Source: Bacteroidota bacterium (lineage in GTDB: Bacteria; Bacteroidota; Ignavibacteria; Ignavibacteriales; Ignavibacteriaceae). From it: a DNA stretch of 64,000 bases. A program made the position numbers and the translations under genes. A model generated the notes under the pieces. That model saw nothing but the letters and a program-made list of their open reading frames with translations. It did not search any database and was not told the origin of the DNA. The DNA lies in contig JAMCWE010000021.1 of the NCBI GenBank assembly GCA_023475265.1, positions 1-64,000 of the forward strand, written 5' to 3'. How positions within the stretch are numbered: the stretch's first letter is position 1; every line of letters starts with the position of its first letter. This document shows, piece after piece, positions 29,518 through 40,143 of the stretch.

Positions 29518-31497
29518 TCATTTAAGAAGAACCATTTTATTTCCATAATTTTTTCCGCCGAGTGTTAGTATATAATAATAAACTCCGCTTGCGCACTTAA
29601 TTCCTCTATCAGATTTCCCGTTCCAAGTTACTGTATTAATTCCAGAAACTGCCACTCCATTGAATAAAATTTTCACAGTCTGCCCAATTGCATCCACCAC
29701 TATTAGTCTTGCTATTTCATTACCTTGAGAAACAAAAGAAATATTTGTCGAAGTTGAAAACGGATTTGGATAATTATTACTTAGAACATTATTAATAGTT
29801 ATGCTTTTTTGCGGTGAACCGGTTGTAATATCTAGCTGGCCATACTTGAAAGAATAAAATTCAGATGATGGTTCTCTAAAATTATTTCCAAGTGTATCTG
29901 TATATGTAAAATAGAAATTAACAAATTGGCCGTTAGACATTTGAGGTAAAGTAAAATTATATTTTAACGATCCATCATAAGAAAAATTAGAAGAAATAAA
30001 ATCGGAATCGGTGTTAGAATAATGAATTTCCGCAGAACCTTTTTGAATTCTACTTTGCGAGAAAAATATTTTATTAATTTTAAAATTATTTGAAGAATCG
30101 GAAAGATTTGGATATTCAATTGCTTTTTCGGCGGAAATCAATCCATAACCGCGATCATTGTTTGGAGTTGAATAATTATCCGCAGTCTCAAGCAAAATAT
30201 TTCTAGCTTGAACGTTTGTTAAATATGGATATACTGATAAAAGCAAAGCTCCGCATCCGCTTGCAATTGGCGTTGCCGCTGAAGTACCGCTATTATATCC
30301 GTAAGAACTAAACCCATCAACCACAGCAGCTCCATAAACATCAACACCTTGAGCTACTAAGTCAGGCTTAATTCTTCCGTCATAAGTTGGGCCGCGTGAA
30401 CTAAAAGCAGCAACATTATTATTTGCATCAACCGCACCAACAGCAATTATATGGAGTCCGTCTGCAGGAGTATCGACATAGCGCCATGAAGTATTTCCTT
30501 CATTGCCGGCAGCAGTAAAAGTTAAAACACCGCGTTGGAAAGCAAGTTCAACAGCTTTAGCACAGATTGTCGTCTTGCCATCCATATCTTTATAAGTATA
30601 GGAGTAAGTTGTGTCATCAAAAATATTATATCCTAAAGAGCTTGTTGTAATATCAACGCCCAAACCTTCCATCCATTCAAGAGCTGCCGCATAATTGTCC
30701 TCTTCGATGTGCGATTCGCTTCTATCATCCTCAGTTTTTGCAAGAATAAAACTTGCATTATATGCTGCACCAATCATTGAGCTATCTTTGAATCCTCCTA
30801 AAATAGAAAATACATAGGTCCCGTGTAATCCGGATTCCGGTGAATCTCCAGGTTGGGGTTCTGTTGAAGAATCATGAAAAACAAAATTATATTCTCCAAT
30901 TACTTTTTTATTAATTAAGGACTCATGATCTCTCCAATGAAATCCATTATCTAAAATTCCGATAATTACACCTTGACCGTTAATTCCTTTTGAGTGAACG
31001 ATCGGAATATCTGATAATTTTAGCTGACCATATGAAAGACCATAATCCGCTTGTGAAGTATAGCTTTCAATTTTATTAAGTTGCTGCTTTTCTACTATAT
31101 TTTCGGGATTATATTTTAAAATTCTTACAGGATCAATTTCTTTAACAAAAGGTAATTCATTAATTTTATTTATTTGAGCATCCGTCAAATAAGCCGAAAC
31201 TGCGTTGAACCAATTCAATTTATTTTCAATCTTTATTCCCAAATTTTCTAATTGAGTTATATAATCTTTTTTTATTGGAATATCTTCGTAAGTTATGATT
31301 TGATTAGCAGGCATTACCTTTTCTCTCCGTTCAATTGCTTTTGCAGATAATTGACTTAACGCTTCTTTATATAACGCATCGCTTTTGTTTAAAGCATTAG
31401 TTGGACTTATTCCTTTATCCTTTAAATAAATTAGATACTTGTTTTGAGAAAATGCGAAAGGTGCAACTAAAAGAATAAACAAGATAATTTTTTTCAT
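29518..31497 (-). CDS. Secreted S8 (subtilisin-like) serine peptidase with T9SS-type C-terminal sorting domain
   Basis: Catalytic ILDNGFHWRDHE, SGLHGTYVFSILGG, SGTSAATPIASG; C-terminal NYPNPFSTSTNISF...GVYYYILTLGGKNYGNKMVLLK. Confidence 0.93.
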   Translation of the reverse strand: MKKIILFILLVAPFAFSQNKYLIYLKDKGISPTNALNKSDALYKEALSQLSAKAIERREKVMPANQIITYEDIPIKKDYITQLENLGIKIENKLNWFNAVSAYLTDAQINKINELPFVKEIDPVRILKYNPENIVEKQQLNKIESYTSQADYGLSYGQLKLSDIPIVHSKGINGQGVIIGILDNGFHWRDHESLINKKVIGEYNFVFHDSSTEPQPGDSPESGLHGTYVFSILGGFKDSSMIGAAYNASFILAKTEDDRSESHIEEDNYAAALEWMEGLGVDITTSSLGYNIFDDTTYSYTYKDMDGKTTICAKAVELAFQRGVLTFTAAGNEGNTSWRYVDTPADGLHIIAVGAVDANNNVAAFSSRGPTYDGRIKPDLVAQGVDVYGAAVVDGFSSYGYNSGTSAATPIASGCGALLLSVYPYLTNVQARNILLETADNYSTPNNDRGYGLISAEKAIEYPNLSDSSNNFKINKIFFSQSRIQKGSAEIHYSNTDSDFISSNFSYDGSLKYNFTLPQMSNGQFVNFYFTYTDTLGNNFREPSSEFYSFKYGQLDITTGSPQKSITINNVLSNNYPNPFSTSTNISFVSQGNEIARLIVVDAIGQTVKILFNGVAVSGINTVTWNGKSDRGIKCASGVYYYILTLGGKNYGNKMVLLK

Positions 31498-31603
31498 AAT
31501 TCAAATCTTTACTGGCTTTGTATCGATAAAAGAAAATTTATTTACGAATGATAATATATTATTTTCACTTTGAAACTAAAAAGTAAAACTAGATCGGTGT
31601 GTT

Positions 31604-32530
31604 CTAATGAATAATTTTAAGGATGCGGTTCCATCTAACAGAGTTAAAAAAATTTTTGAGTGTAAACGAATTTGAAACATTCCATGACCAATAAATCAAT
31701 TCAGCTTTTCCAATAATATTATCCTCAGGCAAAAATCCCCAATAACGACTATCCATACTATCGTCGCGATAATCTCCCATCACAAAAAAATAATTTCTTT
31801 TAAAAGTATAACTTCTCACAGGTCTTCCAAAAATTGTAATTACAGTTCCTTCAACACTTACTGCCAGACCTCCAAGTTCTCTATCAATTGCAAGTTCCCA
31901 TATGTTAATATTTTTGGGATTGATTTCAATTGTCATTCCTTTTTTGGGAATAACGATTGGACCATAATTATCACTGTTCCAATCAAATCCTGAAGGGAAA
32001 ATTCTGGGGTCACGAACTCCTTTTTTTTGAAATGATGTTTTTGAAATTATTGCTGTAGAAGGTGATGAAATTTTTTCATTATTAATAAACACCACTTTAT
32101 TTTTAATTTGAAGTGAATCGCCTGGGCAGCCAATTATCCTTTTTATAAAATCTATATTTTCATCTGGTTCAATCTCATCCATGTATCCTGGGAAATGAAA
32201 TACTACAACATCATTTATTTTCGGCGTACCGGTTTTAAATATTTCCAATGAAGGAATTTCAATATTTGTTAACGGAATAAATCTTGGTGTAGAAAAAGCG
32301 TAAGACACTTTATTTACAATTATAAAATCGCCGGCCAATAAAGTATTTTCCATCGATTCAGTCGGTATGGTATCAGCTTCAATAAAAAAGGTTTTTAAAA
32401 TAATTGCAGCGAAGAGAGCAATTAAAATATATCTAATGAAATGTCTTTTTCTTAATTGATAAAAGATTGACGAGTTTTGATTTTCAGTGACACCGGTTAT
32501 GATTTTATCATCGTTGTCTTGAATAGTCAA
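31604..32530 (-). CDS. lepB: Signal peptidase I
   Basis: TESMENTLLAGDFIIVNKVSYAF (catalytic Ser), IKRIIGCPGDSLQI, FFVMGDYRDDSMDSRYWGFLPEDNIIGKA. Confidence 0.95.
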   Translation of the reverse strand: MTIQDNDDKIITGVTENQNSSIFYQLRKRHFIRYILIALFAAIILKTFFIEADTIPTESMENTLLAGDFIIVNKVSYAFSTPRFIPLTNIEIPSLEIFKTGTPKINDVVVFHFPGYMDEIEPDENIDFIKRIIGCPGDSLQIKNKVVFINNEKISSPSTAIISKTSFQKKGVRDPRIFPSGFDWNSDNYGPIVIPKKGMTIEINPKNINIWELAIDRELGGLAVSVEGTVITIFGRPVRSYTFKRNYFFVMGDYRDDSMDSRYWGFLPEDNIIGKAELIYWSWNVSNSFTLKNFFNSVRWNRILKIIH

Positions 32531-32544
32531 AATATCATCCTAGA

Positions 32545-34347
32545 TTAATCTTCAATTTGAAGGACTGCTAAAAATGCTTCTTGGGGAATTTCAACATTAC
32601 CAACTTGTTTCATTCTTTTCTTGCCTTCTTTTTGTTTTTCAAGAAGTTTTCTTTTTCTTGTTATATCACCGCCGTAACATTTAGCCAAAACATTTTTGCG
32701 AAGAGCTTTCACAACCGATTTTGAAATCACTTTTGTACCGATAGCAGCTTGAATATCAATTTCAAACATTTGCCGCGGAATTAAATCTTTTAATTTCGCA
32801 CAAACTTTTCTTCCCCAATCATAAGATTTGGATTTATGAACGATCATGGAAAGTGCATCAACTGGCTCACTGTTAAGTAAAATATCGAGCTTCACCAAAT
32901 CCGATTCTTTATAACCGATATATTCATAATCAAAAGAAGCATAACCGCGAGACATGGATTTAAGCTTATCATAAAAATCAAAAATGATTTCTGAAAGTGG
33001 AAATTCAAATTGAAGATCAGCTCTTGTTGGATCGAGATAAGTTGTATTTTTATAAACGCCTCTTTTGTCCATCGCCAACTTCATAATATTACCGACATAT
33101 TCACTCGGACAAACTATCTGGGCTTTTACATAAGGTTCCTCTACGCTCTCAATATCTCCAATGGTGGGCATTTCAGCAGGATTGTCTACAACTATCTTCT
33201 CTCCTTTTTTATTTAGAACATGATACTCAACATTCGGAAGTGTTGTTATAATCGATTGGTTATATTCCCGCAAAAGTCTTTCTTGAACAATCTCCATATG
33301 CAGAAGACCGAGGAATCCGCATCTAAAACCAAAACCTAAAGCGGCAGAAGTTTCCGGTTGATAAATCAAAGCCGAATCATTCAAACGAAATTTTTCAAGT
33401 GCATCTCGCAAGTCTTCAAATTCATCCGCATCAGTAGGATAAAGACCGCTGTATACCATTGGTTTAACTTCTTTATAACCTGGTAATGGTTGATCCGCAC
33501 CATTTTTTGCATGAGTTACAGTATCTCCAACTTTGATATTATGTACTTCTTTAATTCCGGAAATTAGATAGCCAACATTACCGGCAGAAAGCTCGTCAGT
33601 CTTAATTTTTTTTAATCCGAGTACGCCAATTTCTTCAGCTTCTATTTCTTTATCAACGACAAAATATTTTATCTTGTCATTTGTTTTCAAAGTTCCGTTA
33701 AAAATTCTTATATAAGCAATTGCACCGCGGTAGGCATCAAATATTGAATCAAAAATTAATGCTTGCAGCGGCGCATTTGGATCTCCGGATGGTGACGGAA
33801 TTTTTTTTACGACAGCTTCAAGTATCTCATGAATTCCAATTTTTGATTTAGCGCTTGCAAGTAAAATTTCATTTGGATCGCAGCCAATTAAATCAATAAT
33901 TTGCCCCTTAACTTTTTCGACTTCAGCGCTTGGTAAATCAATTTTATTTATAACAGGTATTATTTCTAGTCCGGCGTCAATTGCAAGATAAAGATTACTT
34001 ATCGTTTGTGCTTCAACTCCTTGAGCTGCATCAACAACAAGTAACGCTCCTTCACAAGCCGCCAACGATCTTGAAACTTCATATGAAAAATCCACATGCC
34101 CGGGAGTGTCGATTAAATTTAAAACATAATCATTATTATCACTCGCTTTATATTTCATTTGAATGGCGTGTGATTTTATAGTAATTCCTCTTTCTCTTTC
34201 AAGTTCGAGATCATCAAGAACTTGCGCCTTTGCTTCACGTTCTGAAACCGTTCCAGTCCATTCAAGTAAGCAATCCGCAATTGTTGATTTACCATGATCA
34301 ATATGCGCTATAATACAAAAATTTCTAAGGTTGTTCATAATTTCCAA
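32545..34347 (-). CDS. lepA: Elongation factor 4
   Basis: [47 protein letters not shown]-type EF4 C-terminal motifs. Confidence 0.97.
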   Translation of the reverse strand: MEIMNNLRNFCIIAHIDHGKSTIADCLLEWTGTVSEREAKAQVLDDLELERERGITIKSHAIQMKYKASDNNDYVLNLIDTPGHVDFSYEVSRSLAACEGALLVVDAAQGVEAQTISNLYLAIDAGLEIIPVINKIDLPSAEVEKVKGQIIDLIGCDPNEILLASAKSKIGIHEILEAVVKKIPSPSGDPNAPLQALIFDSIFDAYRGAIAYIRIFNGTLKTNDKIKYFVVDKEIEAEEIGVLGLKKIKTDELSAGNVGYLISGIKEVHNIKVGDTVTHAKNGADQPLPGYKEVKPMVYSGLYPTDADEFEDLRDALEKFRLNDSALIYQPETSAALGFGFRCGFLGLLHMEIVQERLLREYNQSIITTLPNVEYHVLNKKGEKIVVDNPAEMPTIGDIESVEEPYVKAQIVCPSEYVGNIMKLAMDKRGVYKNTTYLDPTRADLQFEFPLSEIIFDFYDKLKSMSRGYASFDYEYIGYKESDLVKLDILLNSEPVDALSMIVHKSKSYDWGRKVCAKLKDLIPRQMFEIDIQAAIGTKVISKSVVKALRKNVLAKCYGGDITRKRKLLEKQKEGKKRMKQVGNVEIPQEAFLAVLQIED

Positions 34348-34434
34348 AAGATTGAATATTAAATATAAATACGTAATTAGAATATTGAAAGGAATATAGA
34401 TATACTGAATGCTATATATTATTCGAAAGCTTAA

Positions 34435-35409
34435 TTAGAAAATTTTTTCACTTTCTTTTTCATCTTCTTCAATCATCTCCAATATTACTCCTTCGCGTAA
34501 AGCGTATTCTGAAATTGTAATATTTTTTAGATTAAAAAGATCAAAAATTTTATTCAAAATAATCAAACCGGCAGGTAGAATATCCGCACGTTTCTTATCT
34601 ATGCCTTTAATTTTTTGTCTTTCTTGAAGGTTCTTAGCTTCTAAAATTTCACGAGTAATTTCTCTTAATTGGATTTCATTGAATGAAAATCCATTTAACG
34701 ATTTGTTATTTTCTTCTTTTAATCTGCTGCGGATAATTGATGCCGTTGACTGGATCGTACCGGAAGTACCAACAGTAATTTCAAAATCTTTATTGAATGA
34801 AATATTTTTATTTGAAATAATCTGATGTTCAATAAATTTTTCGCATTCGATTAATGCTTTATTGGAGAGTGCATACTCCGGAAAATATTTTTTACTCATT
34901 CTCACAGCGCCAATTTTTATACTCTCAGCAAAAATTGGTTCACCATTATTGCCCAAAATAATTTCGGTGCTTCCACCTCCAATGTCAATACACAACACTT
35001 TTTTATTGTGAAGATTTAATGCTTCCTTTGCGCCTTGAAAAATCAATTTAGCTTCATGATTTCCTTCAATAATTTCAACGACTATACCGGTTTCTTTCAG
35101 AACTGTTTTAATAAATTCATTTTTATTTTGTGCTTCTCTTACAGCGCTAGTAGCAACGGCTCTAATTTTTGCTTTATACTTGTTGGATAGATTTTTAAAT
35201 CCAAATAAAATATCTAAAGCTTTTTTAGATTCTTCAGGCGAAATAAATTTGAAATCATCTTTGGAATCTGAGCCAAGCCGTATTACTTTCCTTTCCCGGT
35301 CAACTATTTTGAATGAACCATTTTTTTTCTTCTCAACAATTATAAGATGAAAAGAATTCGTTCCCATATCAATCGCTGCAAAATATTTTTCATGCGCTGG
35401 TATCGACAT
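34435..35409 (-). CDS. Ppx/GppA family exopolyphosphatase/phosphatase
   Basis: AAIDMGTNSFHLIIVE, VLCIDIGGGSTEIILG. Confidence 0.94.
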   Translation of the reverse strand: MSIPAHEKYFAAIDMGTNSFHLIIVEKKKNGSFKIVDRERKVIRLGSDSKDDFKFISPEESKKALDILFGFKNLSNKYKAKIRAVATSAVREAQNKNEFIKTVLKETGIVVEIIEGNHEAKLIFQGAKEALNLHNKKVLCIDIGGGSTEIILGNNGEPIFAESIKIGAVRMSKKYFPEYALSNKALIECEKFIEHQIISNKNISFNKDFEITVGTSGTIQSTASIIRSRLKEENNKSLNGFSFNEIQLREITREILEAKNLQERQKIKGIDKKRADILPAGLIILNKIFDLFNLKNITISEYALREGVILEMIEEDEKESEKIF

Positions 35410-35422
35410 TAATTTCTTATAA

Positions 35423-36523
35423 TTATAATCGTTTAAGTTTCTGATTTAAAATTTGTTCACACAATTTATATACATCTTCCACAGTTACATCATCAATTAA
35501 TTCTGATTTTCTAATAAAAAATTTATTTGCACCAATTGGCGCCCAGTTGAACGGATTTGTCGGGCCAAAAATAGATATCTGCGGTGTTTCAGTTGAACCA
35601 GCTACATGCATAATTCCGGTGTCGTTTGAAATAAATAAATCTGACTTGGAAATCAAAGCTGCGACTTCAGTAATTTTTTTGTTTAAGAAAGACGCCGTTT
35701 CAAACTTTGCGTTCTTCTTAATATAATCAATTTCCTCAGCATCAGAATTACTTCCGGTCAAATAAAATTTAACAGGATAATTCTCTTTCAATTTTTCCAT
35801 TAAACTCAAATACTTTTTTAGCGACCATCGATTAGGAATCTTACCTGCGCCGATATGAAATCCGATAAGCAAGTAATTACTTTTTGAATTTATTTTTGCT
35901 ATAAATTTTTCTGCAGTTTCGATATCATCTTTATCAAAATAAATATCGGATCGATAATTATTTGTGTTGATACCAAACGGTCTCACAATGTCTAGACTTC
36001 TTTCTGCTACATTCGAATCCGGGTGTTTTCGCCAATCTATTTTTACTAATCTATCGAACAGAAATGCGCTTTTGTTTTCATTACCATCCAAGGATTTGGC
36101 ACCAATTCTAATTTTAGAATTTGAAAATCTAGAAATAAGATTACTCGTAAATGATATTGAAACTGTAACCGGCACAATACAAACTTCATATTGATTTTGT
36201 AAAATTTTGATGAACTTCATAATGTAGGATGGATTGAAAATTTTCTTCTTGTCAAATACGAATAGCTCATCAACAAACCTATTTTTTATTACTCCGCTGT
36301 AATTTGACGGGCTTACGATGAGCGTTAAATGGCAATCCGGATATGTTTCTTTTATAGCTCTAAGTAGGGAAACTCCGGCAAGTAAATCACCAAGCTGATT
36401 ATGCTGACGAACAACAAGAATATTTTTCGGCTTCCCAATATCTAAGCTCGGATTTTCAGCAACCGAAAAGAATTTTCTAAAAAATCCATATATACAATTC
36501 GATAAAATATTATTATCAGCCAT
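35423..36523 (-). CDS. Glycosyltransferase family 9 (ADP-heptose:LPS heptosyltransferase-like)
   Basis: ILVVRQHNQLGDLLAGVSLLRAIKETYP; ISNDTGIMHVAGSTETPQISIFGPTNPFNWAP. Confidence 0.92.
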   Translation of the reverse strand: MADNNILSNCIYGFFRKFFSVAENPSLDIGKPKNILVVRQHNQLGDLLAGVSLLRAIKETYPDCHLTLIVSPSNYSGVIKNRFVDELFVFDKKKIFNPSYIMKFIKILQNQYEVCIVPVTVSISFTSNLISRFSNSKIRIGAKSLDGNENKSAFLFDRLVKIDWRKHPDSNVAERSLDIVRPFGINTNNYRSDIYFDKDDIETAEKFIAKINSKSNYLLIGFHIGAGKIPNRWSLKKYLSLMEKLKENYPVKFYLTGSNSDAEEIDYIKKNAKFETASFLNKKITEVAALISKSDLFISNDTGIMHVAGSTETPQISIFGPTNPFNWAPIGANKFFIRKSELIDDVTVEDVYKLCEQILNQKLKRL

Positions 36524-36528
36524 CCGAT

Positions 36529-36732
36529 TTATGAATTTTCTTTATCAGTCTTTTTATCATTCTTTATTTCTATAAAATCGACCTCTTCAGCATCTTTATA
36601 TTTCGATTCGGTTTTAGTTTTCTTTGCGGTTTGGTTAGTCCCTCTTGATGCAGGTATAAAATATCTAAGGAATAATCCTGCACCTTTAAACAAAATATAA
36701 ATAACTACTATCCAAAAAATTAATTCTGGCAT
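36529..36732 (-). CDS. Small single-TM protein (DUF4834-like)
   Basis: N-terminal TM ELIFWIVVIYILFKGAGLFLRYF, charged tail, overlaps next gene by one base. Confidence 0.6.
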   Translation of the reverse strand: MPELIFWIVVIYILFKGAGLFLRYFIPASRGTNQTAKKTKTESKYKDAEEVDFIEIKNDKKTDKENS

Positions 36733-37394
36733 TATCCTTCTATCCTTCGCGATTCAGGTTTAAAATATTCGGTATATCCTCTATCGTCTCTAAATATTTG
36801 TTTAAATAATTCATCAAAATCGTCATCACTATTTACAAAATCTATTTCTGAAGAATTAACGATAAGCAGCGGGCTTTCATTATATCTAAAGAAAAAATGA
36901 TTATATGCTTCGCTCAATTCTTCAATATAATTCAGTGACAAATTTCTTTCAATCTTTCGATTACGCTGTTTAATATTAAACATCAATCTGTCAACGCTCG
37001 ATTGAAGATAAACAACAAGATCAGGTTTACGTAAATTTCGGGATAGAAGCGGGAATAAAGTTTCATAAAGTTTCAGCTCCTCCCCGGATAAATTTAAATA
37101 CGCAAAAACTTTATCTTTTTCAAACAGATAATCACATACAATAAATTCCGTAAATAAATTTTCTTGATTAAGCTCCTGCTGCTGCTTGAATCTATTTATT
37201 AGGAAAAACATTTGTGTCTGGAATGCAAATCTTTTTCTATCACTATAAAAATTTTCTAGAAACGGATTTACTTCAAATTGTTCAAGAATTAATTCAGCAT
37301 TCAATTTTTCCTTAAGCTTGCGTGCTAAAGAAGTTTTACCTGCACCAATCACGCCTTCAACAGCAATATATTTTACTTCAGAATTTTCGTTCAA
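36732..37394 (-). CDS. Deoxynucleoside kinase
   Basis: YIAVEGVIGAGKTSLARKL, RKRFAFQTQMFFLINRFKQQ, LRKPDLVVYLQSS. Confidence 0.93.
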   Translation of the reverse strand: MNENSEVKYIAVEGVIGAGKTSLARKLKEKLNAELILEQFEVNPFLENFYSDRKRFAFQTQMFFLINRFKQQQELNQENLFTEFIVCDYLFEKDKVFAYLNLSGEELKLYETLFPLLSRNLRKPDLVVYLQSSVDRLMFNIKQRNRKIERNLSLNYIEELSEAYNHFFFRYNESPLLIVNSSEIDFVNSDDDFDELFKQIFRDDRGYTEYFKPESRRIEG

Positions 37395-37410
37395 TTTTAT
37401 TCTTCCTTTT

Positions 37411-37911
37411 TTATAAAATTTTATCCGATAATTGTTGAATGATGAATTTTTCAGAATTTTCTAAGCAAATATCACAAATTTTTTTGTTTAATGTCGGATG
37501 GACGAAATCAGCGGCTATTTCCGATAGCGGAACAAGAACAAAATCCCTATAAATAATTTCTTTATGAGGAATAGTTACTTTATCGTTTGAAAATTTCATG
37601 TCATTAAAAAATAATAAATCTAGATCAATTTCTCTTGGCCCCCATTTGGCTCTTTTAATTCTGCCTAAATTATTTTCAGTAAATTTCAGAAAATCAAAAA
37701 GCTCAATTAAGGTCAAATTAGTTTCTGCTTTGATAACTGCGTTAAGAAAATTTTCTTGATCTTTATAACCATACGGAATTGTTTCATAAACTGAAGATGA
37801 TACTACAACATTACAATTTTGATTTTCATTTATTCTAAAAATCGAATCGCGTAAAAACTTTAGCTTATCGCCTTTATTCGATCCTAATGCTATGTAAGAA
37901 AAGTTCTGAAT
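37411..37911 (-). CDS. folK: 2-amino-4-hydroxy-6-hydroxymethyldihydropteridine pyrophosphokinase (HPPK), full length with ATT as apparent start
   Basis: Frame open to a TAA at 37912-37914; translation IQNFSYIALGSNKGDKLKFLRDSI...VYETIPYGYKDQENFLNAVIKAETNL joins the ORF-track product; WGPREIDLDLLFF signature. Confidence 0.9.
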   Translation of the reverse strand: MQNFSYIALGSNKGDKLKFLRDSIFRINENQNCNVVVSSSVYETIPYGYKDQENFLNAVIKAETNLTLIELFDFLKFTENNLGRIKRAKWGPREIDLDLLFFNDMKFSNDKVTIPHKEIIYRDFVLVPLSEIAADFVHPTLNKKICDICLENSEKFIIQQLSDKIL

Positions 37912-37960
37912 TTAACTACCTGGGAAAAATTAAATGAAATAAATAAAATGATTTTACTAA

Positions 37961-38338
37961 TCAACCTTTAAGATCTTCTTTTGACTTTACCACTTCAACT
38001 TCTACACAATCAACAACGCCACCCAAAGGAGGATTGTTTTTTCGTATTCTAACAGCAACTTTGTCTATTTGATAAAATTTGGTTAAAAGTCCGTCAGCAA
38101 TTTTTGTTGCAAGTGTTTCAATCAAATAATATTTCTGATCAAGGGCAAGCTGATACATAAACTTATAAGCTTTGTCATAGTCAATAGTTTGTTTAAGACT
38201 ATCTTTTTTTGCAGCTTCTTTGAAGTTTGTGTAAATATCAACGTCGGCTTCAAACTTACCGCCAACACTTTGTTCTTCTGACATAACACCATGATAAGCG
38301 TAAAATACAGCTTTTTTAATCCGAATAATGTTTTCCAT
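37961..38338 (-). CDS. folB: Dihydroneopterin aldolase
   Basis: FYAYHGVMSEEQSVGGKFEADVDI, LIETLATKIAD, VRIRKNNPPLGGVVDCVEVEV. Confidence 0.93.
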   Translation of the reverse strand: MENIIRIKKAVFYAYHGVMSEEQSVGGKFEADVDIYTNFKEAAKKDSLKQTIDYDKAYKFMYQLALDQKYYLIETLATKIADGLLTKFYQIDKVAVRIRKNNPPLGGVVDCVEVEVVKSKEDLKG

Positions 38339-38463
38339 ATAAATAAAAATTTTTTATAATCTGTTTATGTAATTTAATACTTTCCAAGCGAAAAGGATGA
38401 ATTAGAAATCATGCTTCGTAAAATTTTCTAATAATTTTTTAACTTTTTTATTTTGATCCGCTG

Positions 38464-39198
38464 TCAGTTTCTCATTGCAATTATTCCAAATGCTCTTCCG
38501 GATTGCTGTCCATCTCGTCTATAAGAATGTAAAAGTTGGTTCATTTCAAATGAACAAAGTGATGAAGCTTGAATGTTATAACTTTTTACACCGAAGTTAA
38601 TTAAAATATCATAATTAGTTTGAGCTACATCAAGTAAATATTTTTTACCGGATGGAATTAAGTATTTATTTTCAAAATGTTTGGCAACTTCTTCACCAAC
38701 TTCATAATTTTTTTGATTTATAGAAGGAGCTATATAAGCCAAAATATTTTCCGGTTTTGATTGAAATGCATTTGAAAGTGTTAGTAATGTTTTGTGAAGA
38801 ATCCTTTTCTTTGTTCCCCGCCAGCCGGAGTGAACTGCTGCAATTATTTTTCTTTTCTTATCATATAAAAAGATTGCAGCGCAATCTGCTGTGCTAATCG
38901 CAAGGCCAAGATTAATCTTATCGGTAATCATAGCATCGCTTTCACCGCAAACTCCTCCTTTTGTAACATAAATAATTTTGTCACTATGAATTTGTTTTTG
39001 TAAAGCAATGTTATTTAACTCCATGCCGAGTGAATTAAAAAAGAGTAACCGATTTTCATCTACAATTTTCTTATCATCACCAACACTCTTAGAAACATTG
39101 AAAAAATACGGTGCTTCTCTATTTGCCCCAACTTTTGTACTGAAGCCAAAAATAATTTCAGGATTTTTTTTAAAGACGAGCGATTTAAGGATCAACAT
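38464..39198 (-). CDS. pgeF: Peptidoglycan editing factor / YfiH-family laccase-domain protein
   Basis: KQIHSDKIIYV, ISTADCAAIFLYD, AAVHSGWRGTKKRI, CSFEMNQLLHSYRRDGQQSGR. Confidence 0.92.
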   Translation of the reverse strand: MLILKSLVFKKNPEIIFGFSTKVGANREAPYFFNVSKSVGDDKKIVDENRLLFFNSLGMELNNIALQKQIHSDKIIYVTKGGVCGESDAMITDKINLGLAISTADCAAIFLYDKKRKIIAAVHSGWRGTKKRILHKTLLTLSNAFQSKPENILAYIAPSINQKNYEVGEEVAKHFENKYLIPSGKKYLLDVAQTNYDILINFGVKSYNIQASSLCSFEMNQLLHSYRRDGQQSGRAFGIIAMRN

Positions 39199-39327
39199 TA
39201 ATATTGAGTTATTTTATTATTGAAATTCTTAATATAATTTAATGAAATTTTAGGAAGGAAATAAAAAATAATTTTCCCATTTTCCTACTTTTTCTATCAA
39301 TTGAGAGTATAAAAGCTAAATGTTATA

Positions 39328-40143
39328 TTGGCGCATCAAAATGAAAATAAAAAGGCAATTGATTTGAATATTCTTGTAACAAATGATGATGGTATTTATT
39401 CACCGGGAATTTTTGCATTGACAAAATCTTTAGGTGAAATTGGAAATGTAACCGTGGTAGCTCCATTGCAGGAGCAAAGCGCAGTAGGTCATGCAATCAC
39501 CATGCAAATTCCATTGCGTGTAACTGAAGCTTTTAAAAATGGTGATTTTTTTGGTTATGCTGTAAGCGGCACGCCTGCGGATTGTGTTAAAATAGGAATA
39601 AGAAATATTATGAAAGTACCTCCCGATTTGGTTGTTTCAGGTATTAATCATGGATCAAATACTGCCATCAACATAATTTATTCCGGGACGGTTTCAGCAG
39701 CCAGGGAAGCGGCTATAATGGATGTTCCATCAATGGCAGTTTCAATTACAAATCATGCTGCAAAAGATTTTAGATTTGCCGCCAAGGTTTCTAATCTTTT
39801 AGCTAACAAAATTGTTGGAAAGGATATTCCTCTTGGAACATTATTAAATGTTAATATACCCGATGTTCCCGAAGAAAAAATATCTGGAATTGTTTTGACC
39901 AAGCAAGGGAAATCAAAATGGGATGACATTTATGAAAAGCGGACAGATCCTTATGGGAAAAATTATTACTGGCTTACAGGAAACTTAATGGAAGTTGATA
40001 CAGAATTAGATATTGATCAAGTGGCGATTAAAAAAAATTATGTTTCTGTTTCTCCAATCCATTTTGATCTTACGGATTATGAAACTTTTGATAAAATGAA
40101 AAATTGGAACATTGAAAGGTTATTAAATGGGAAAGAAAATTAA
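39328..40143 (+). CDS. surE: 5'/3'-nucleotidase SurE
   Basis: NILVTNDDGIYSPGIFAL, VSGTPADCVKIG, VVSGINHGSNTAINIIYSGTVSAAREA; start is TTG (39328 or the later TTG before NILVTND). Confidence 0.95.
   Translation: MAHQNENKKAIDLNILVTNDDGIYSPGIFALTKSLGEIGNVTVVAPLQEQSAVGHAITMQIPLRVTEAFKNGDFFGYAVSGTPADCVKIGIRNIMKVPPDLVVSGINHGSNTAINIIYSGTVSAAREAAIMDVPSMAVSITNHAAKDFRFAAKVSNLLANKIVGKDIPLGTLLNVNIPDVPEEKISGIVLTKQGKSKWDDIYEKRTDPYGKNYYWLTGNLMEVDTELDIDQVAIKKNYVSVSPIHFDLTDYETFDKMKNWNIERLLNGKEN

Noticed and set aside
38339-38463. Short open frame (...EKLTADQNKKVKKLLENFTKHDF) between pgeF and folB
   Set aside because: Very short, no clear start; possibly a degenerate tail, insufficient support.
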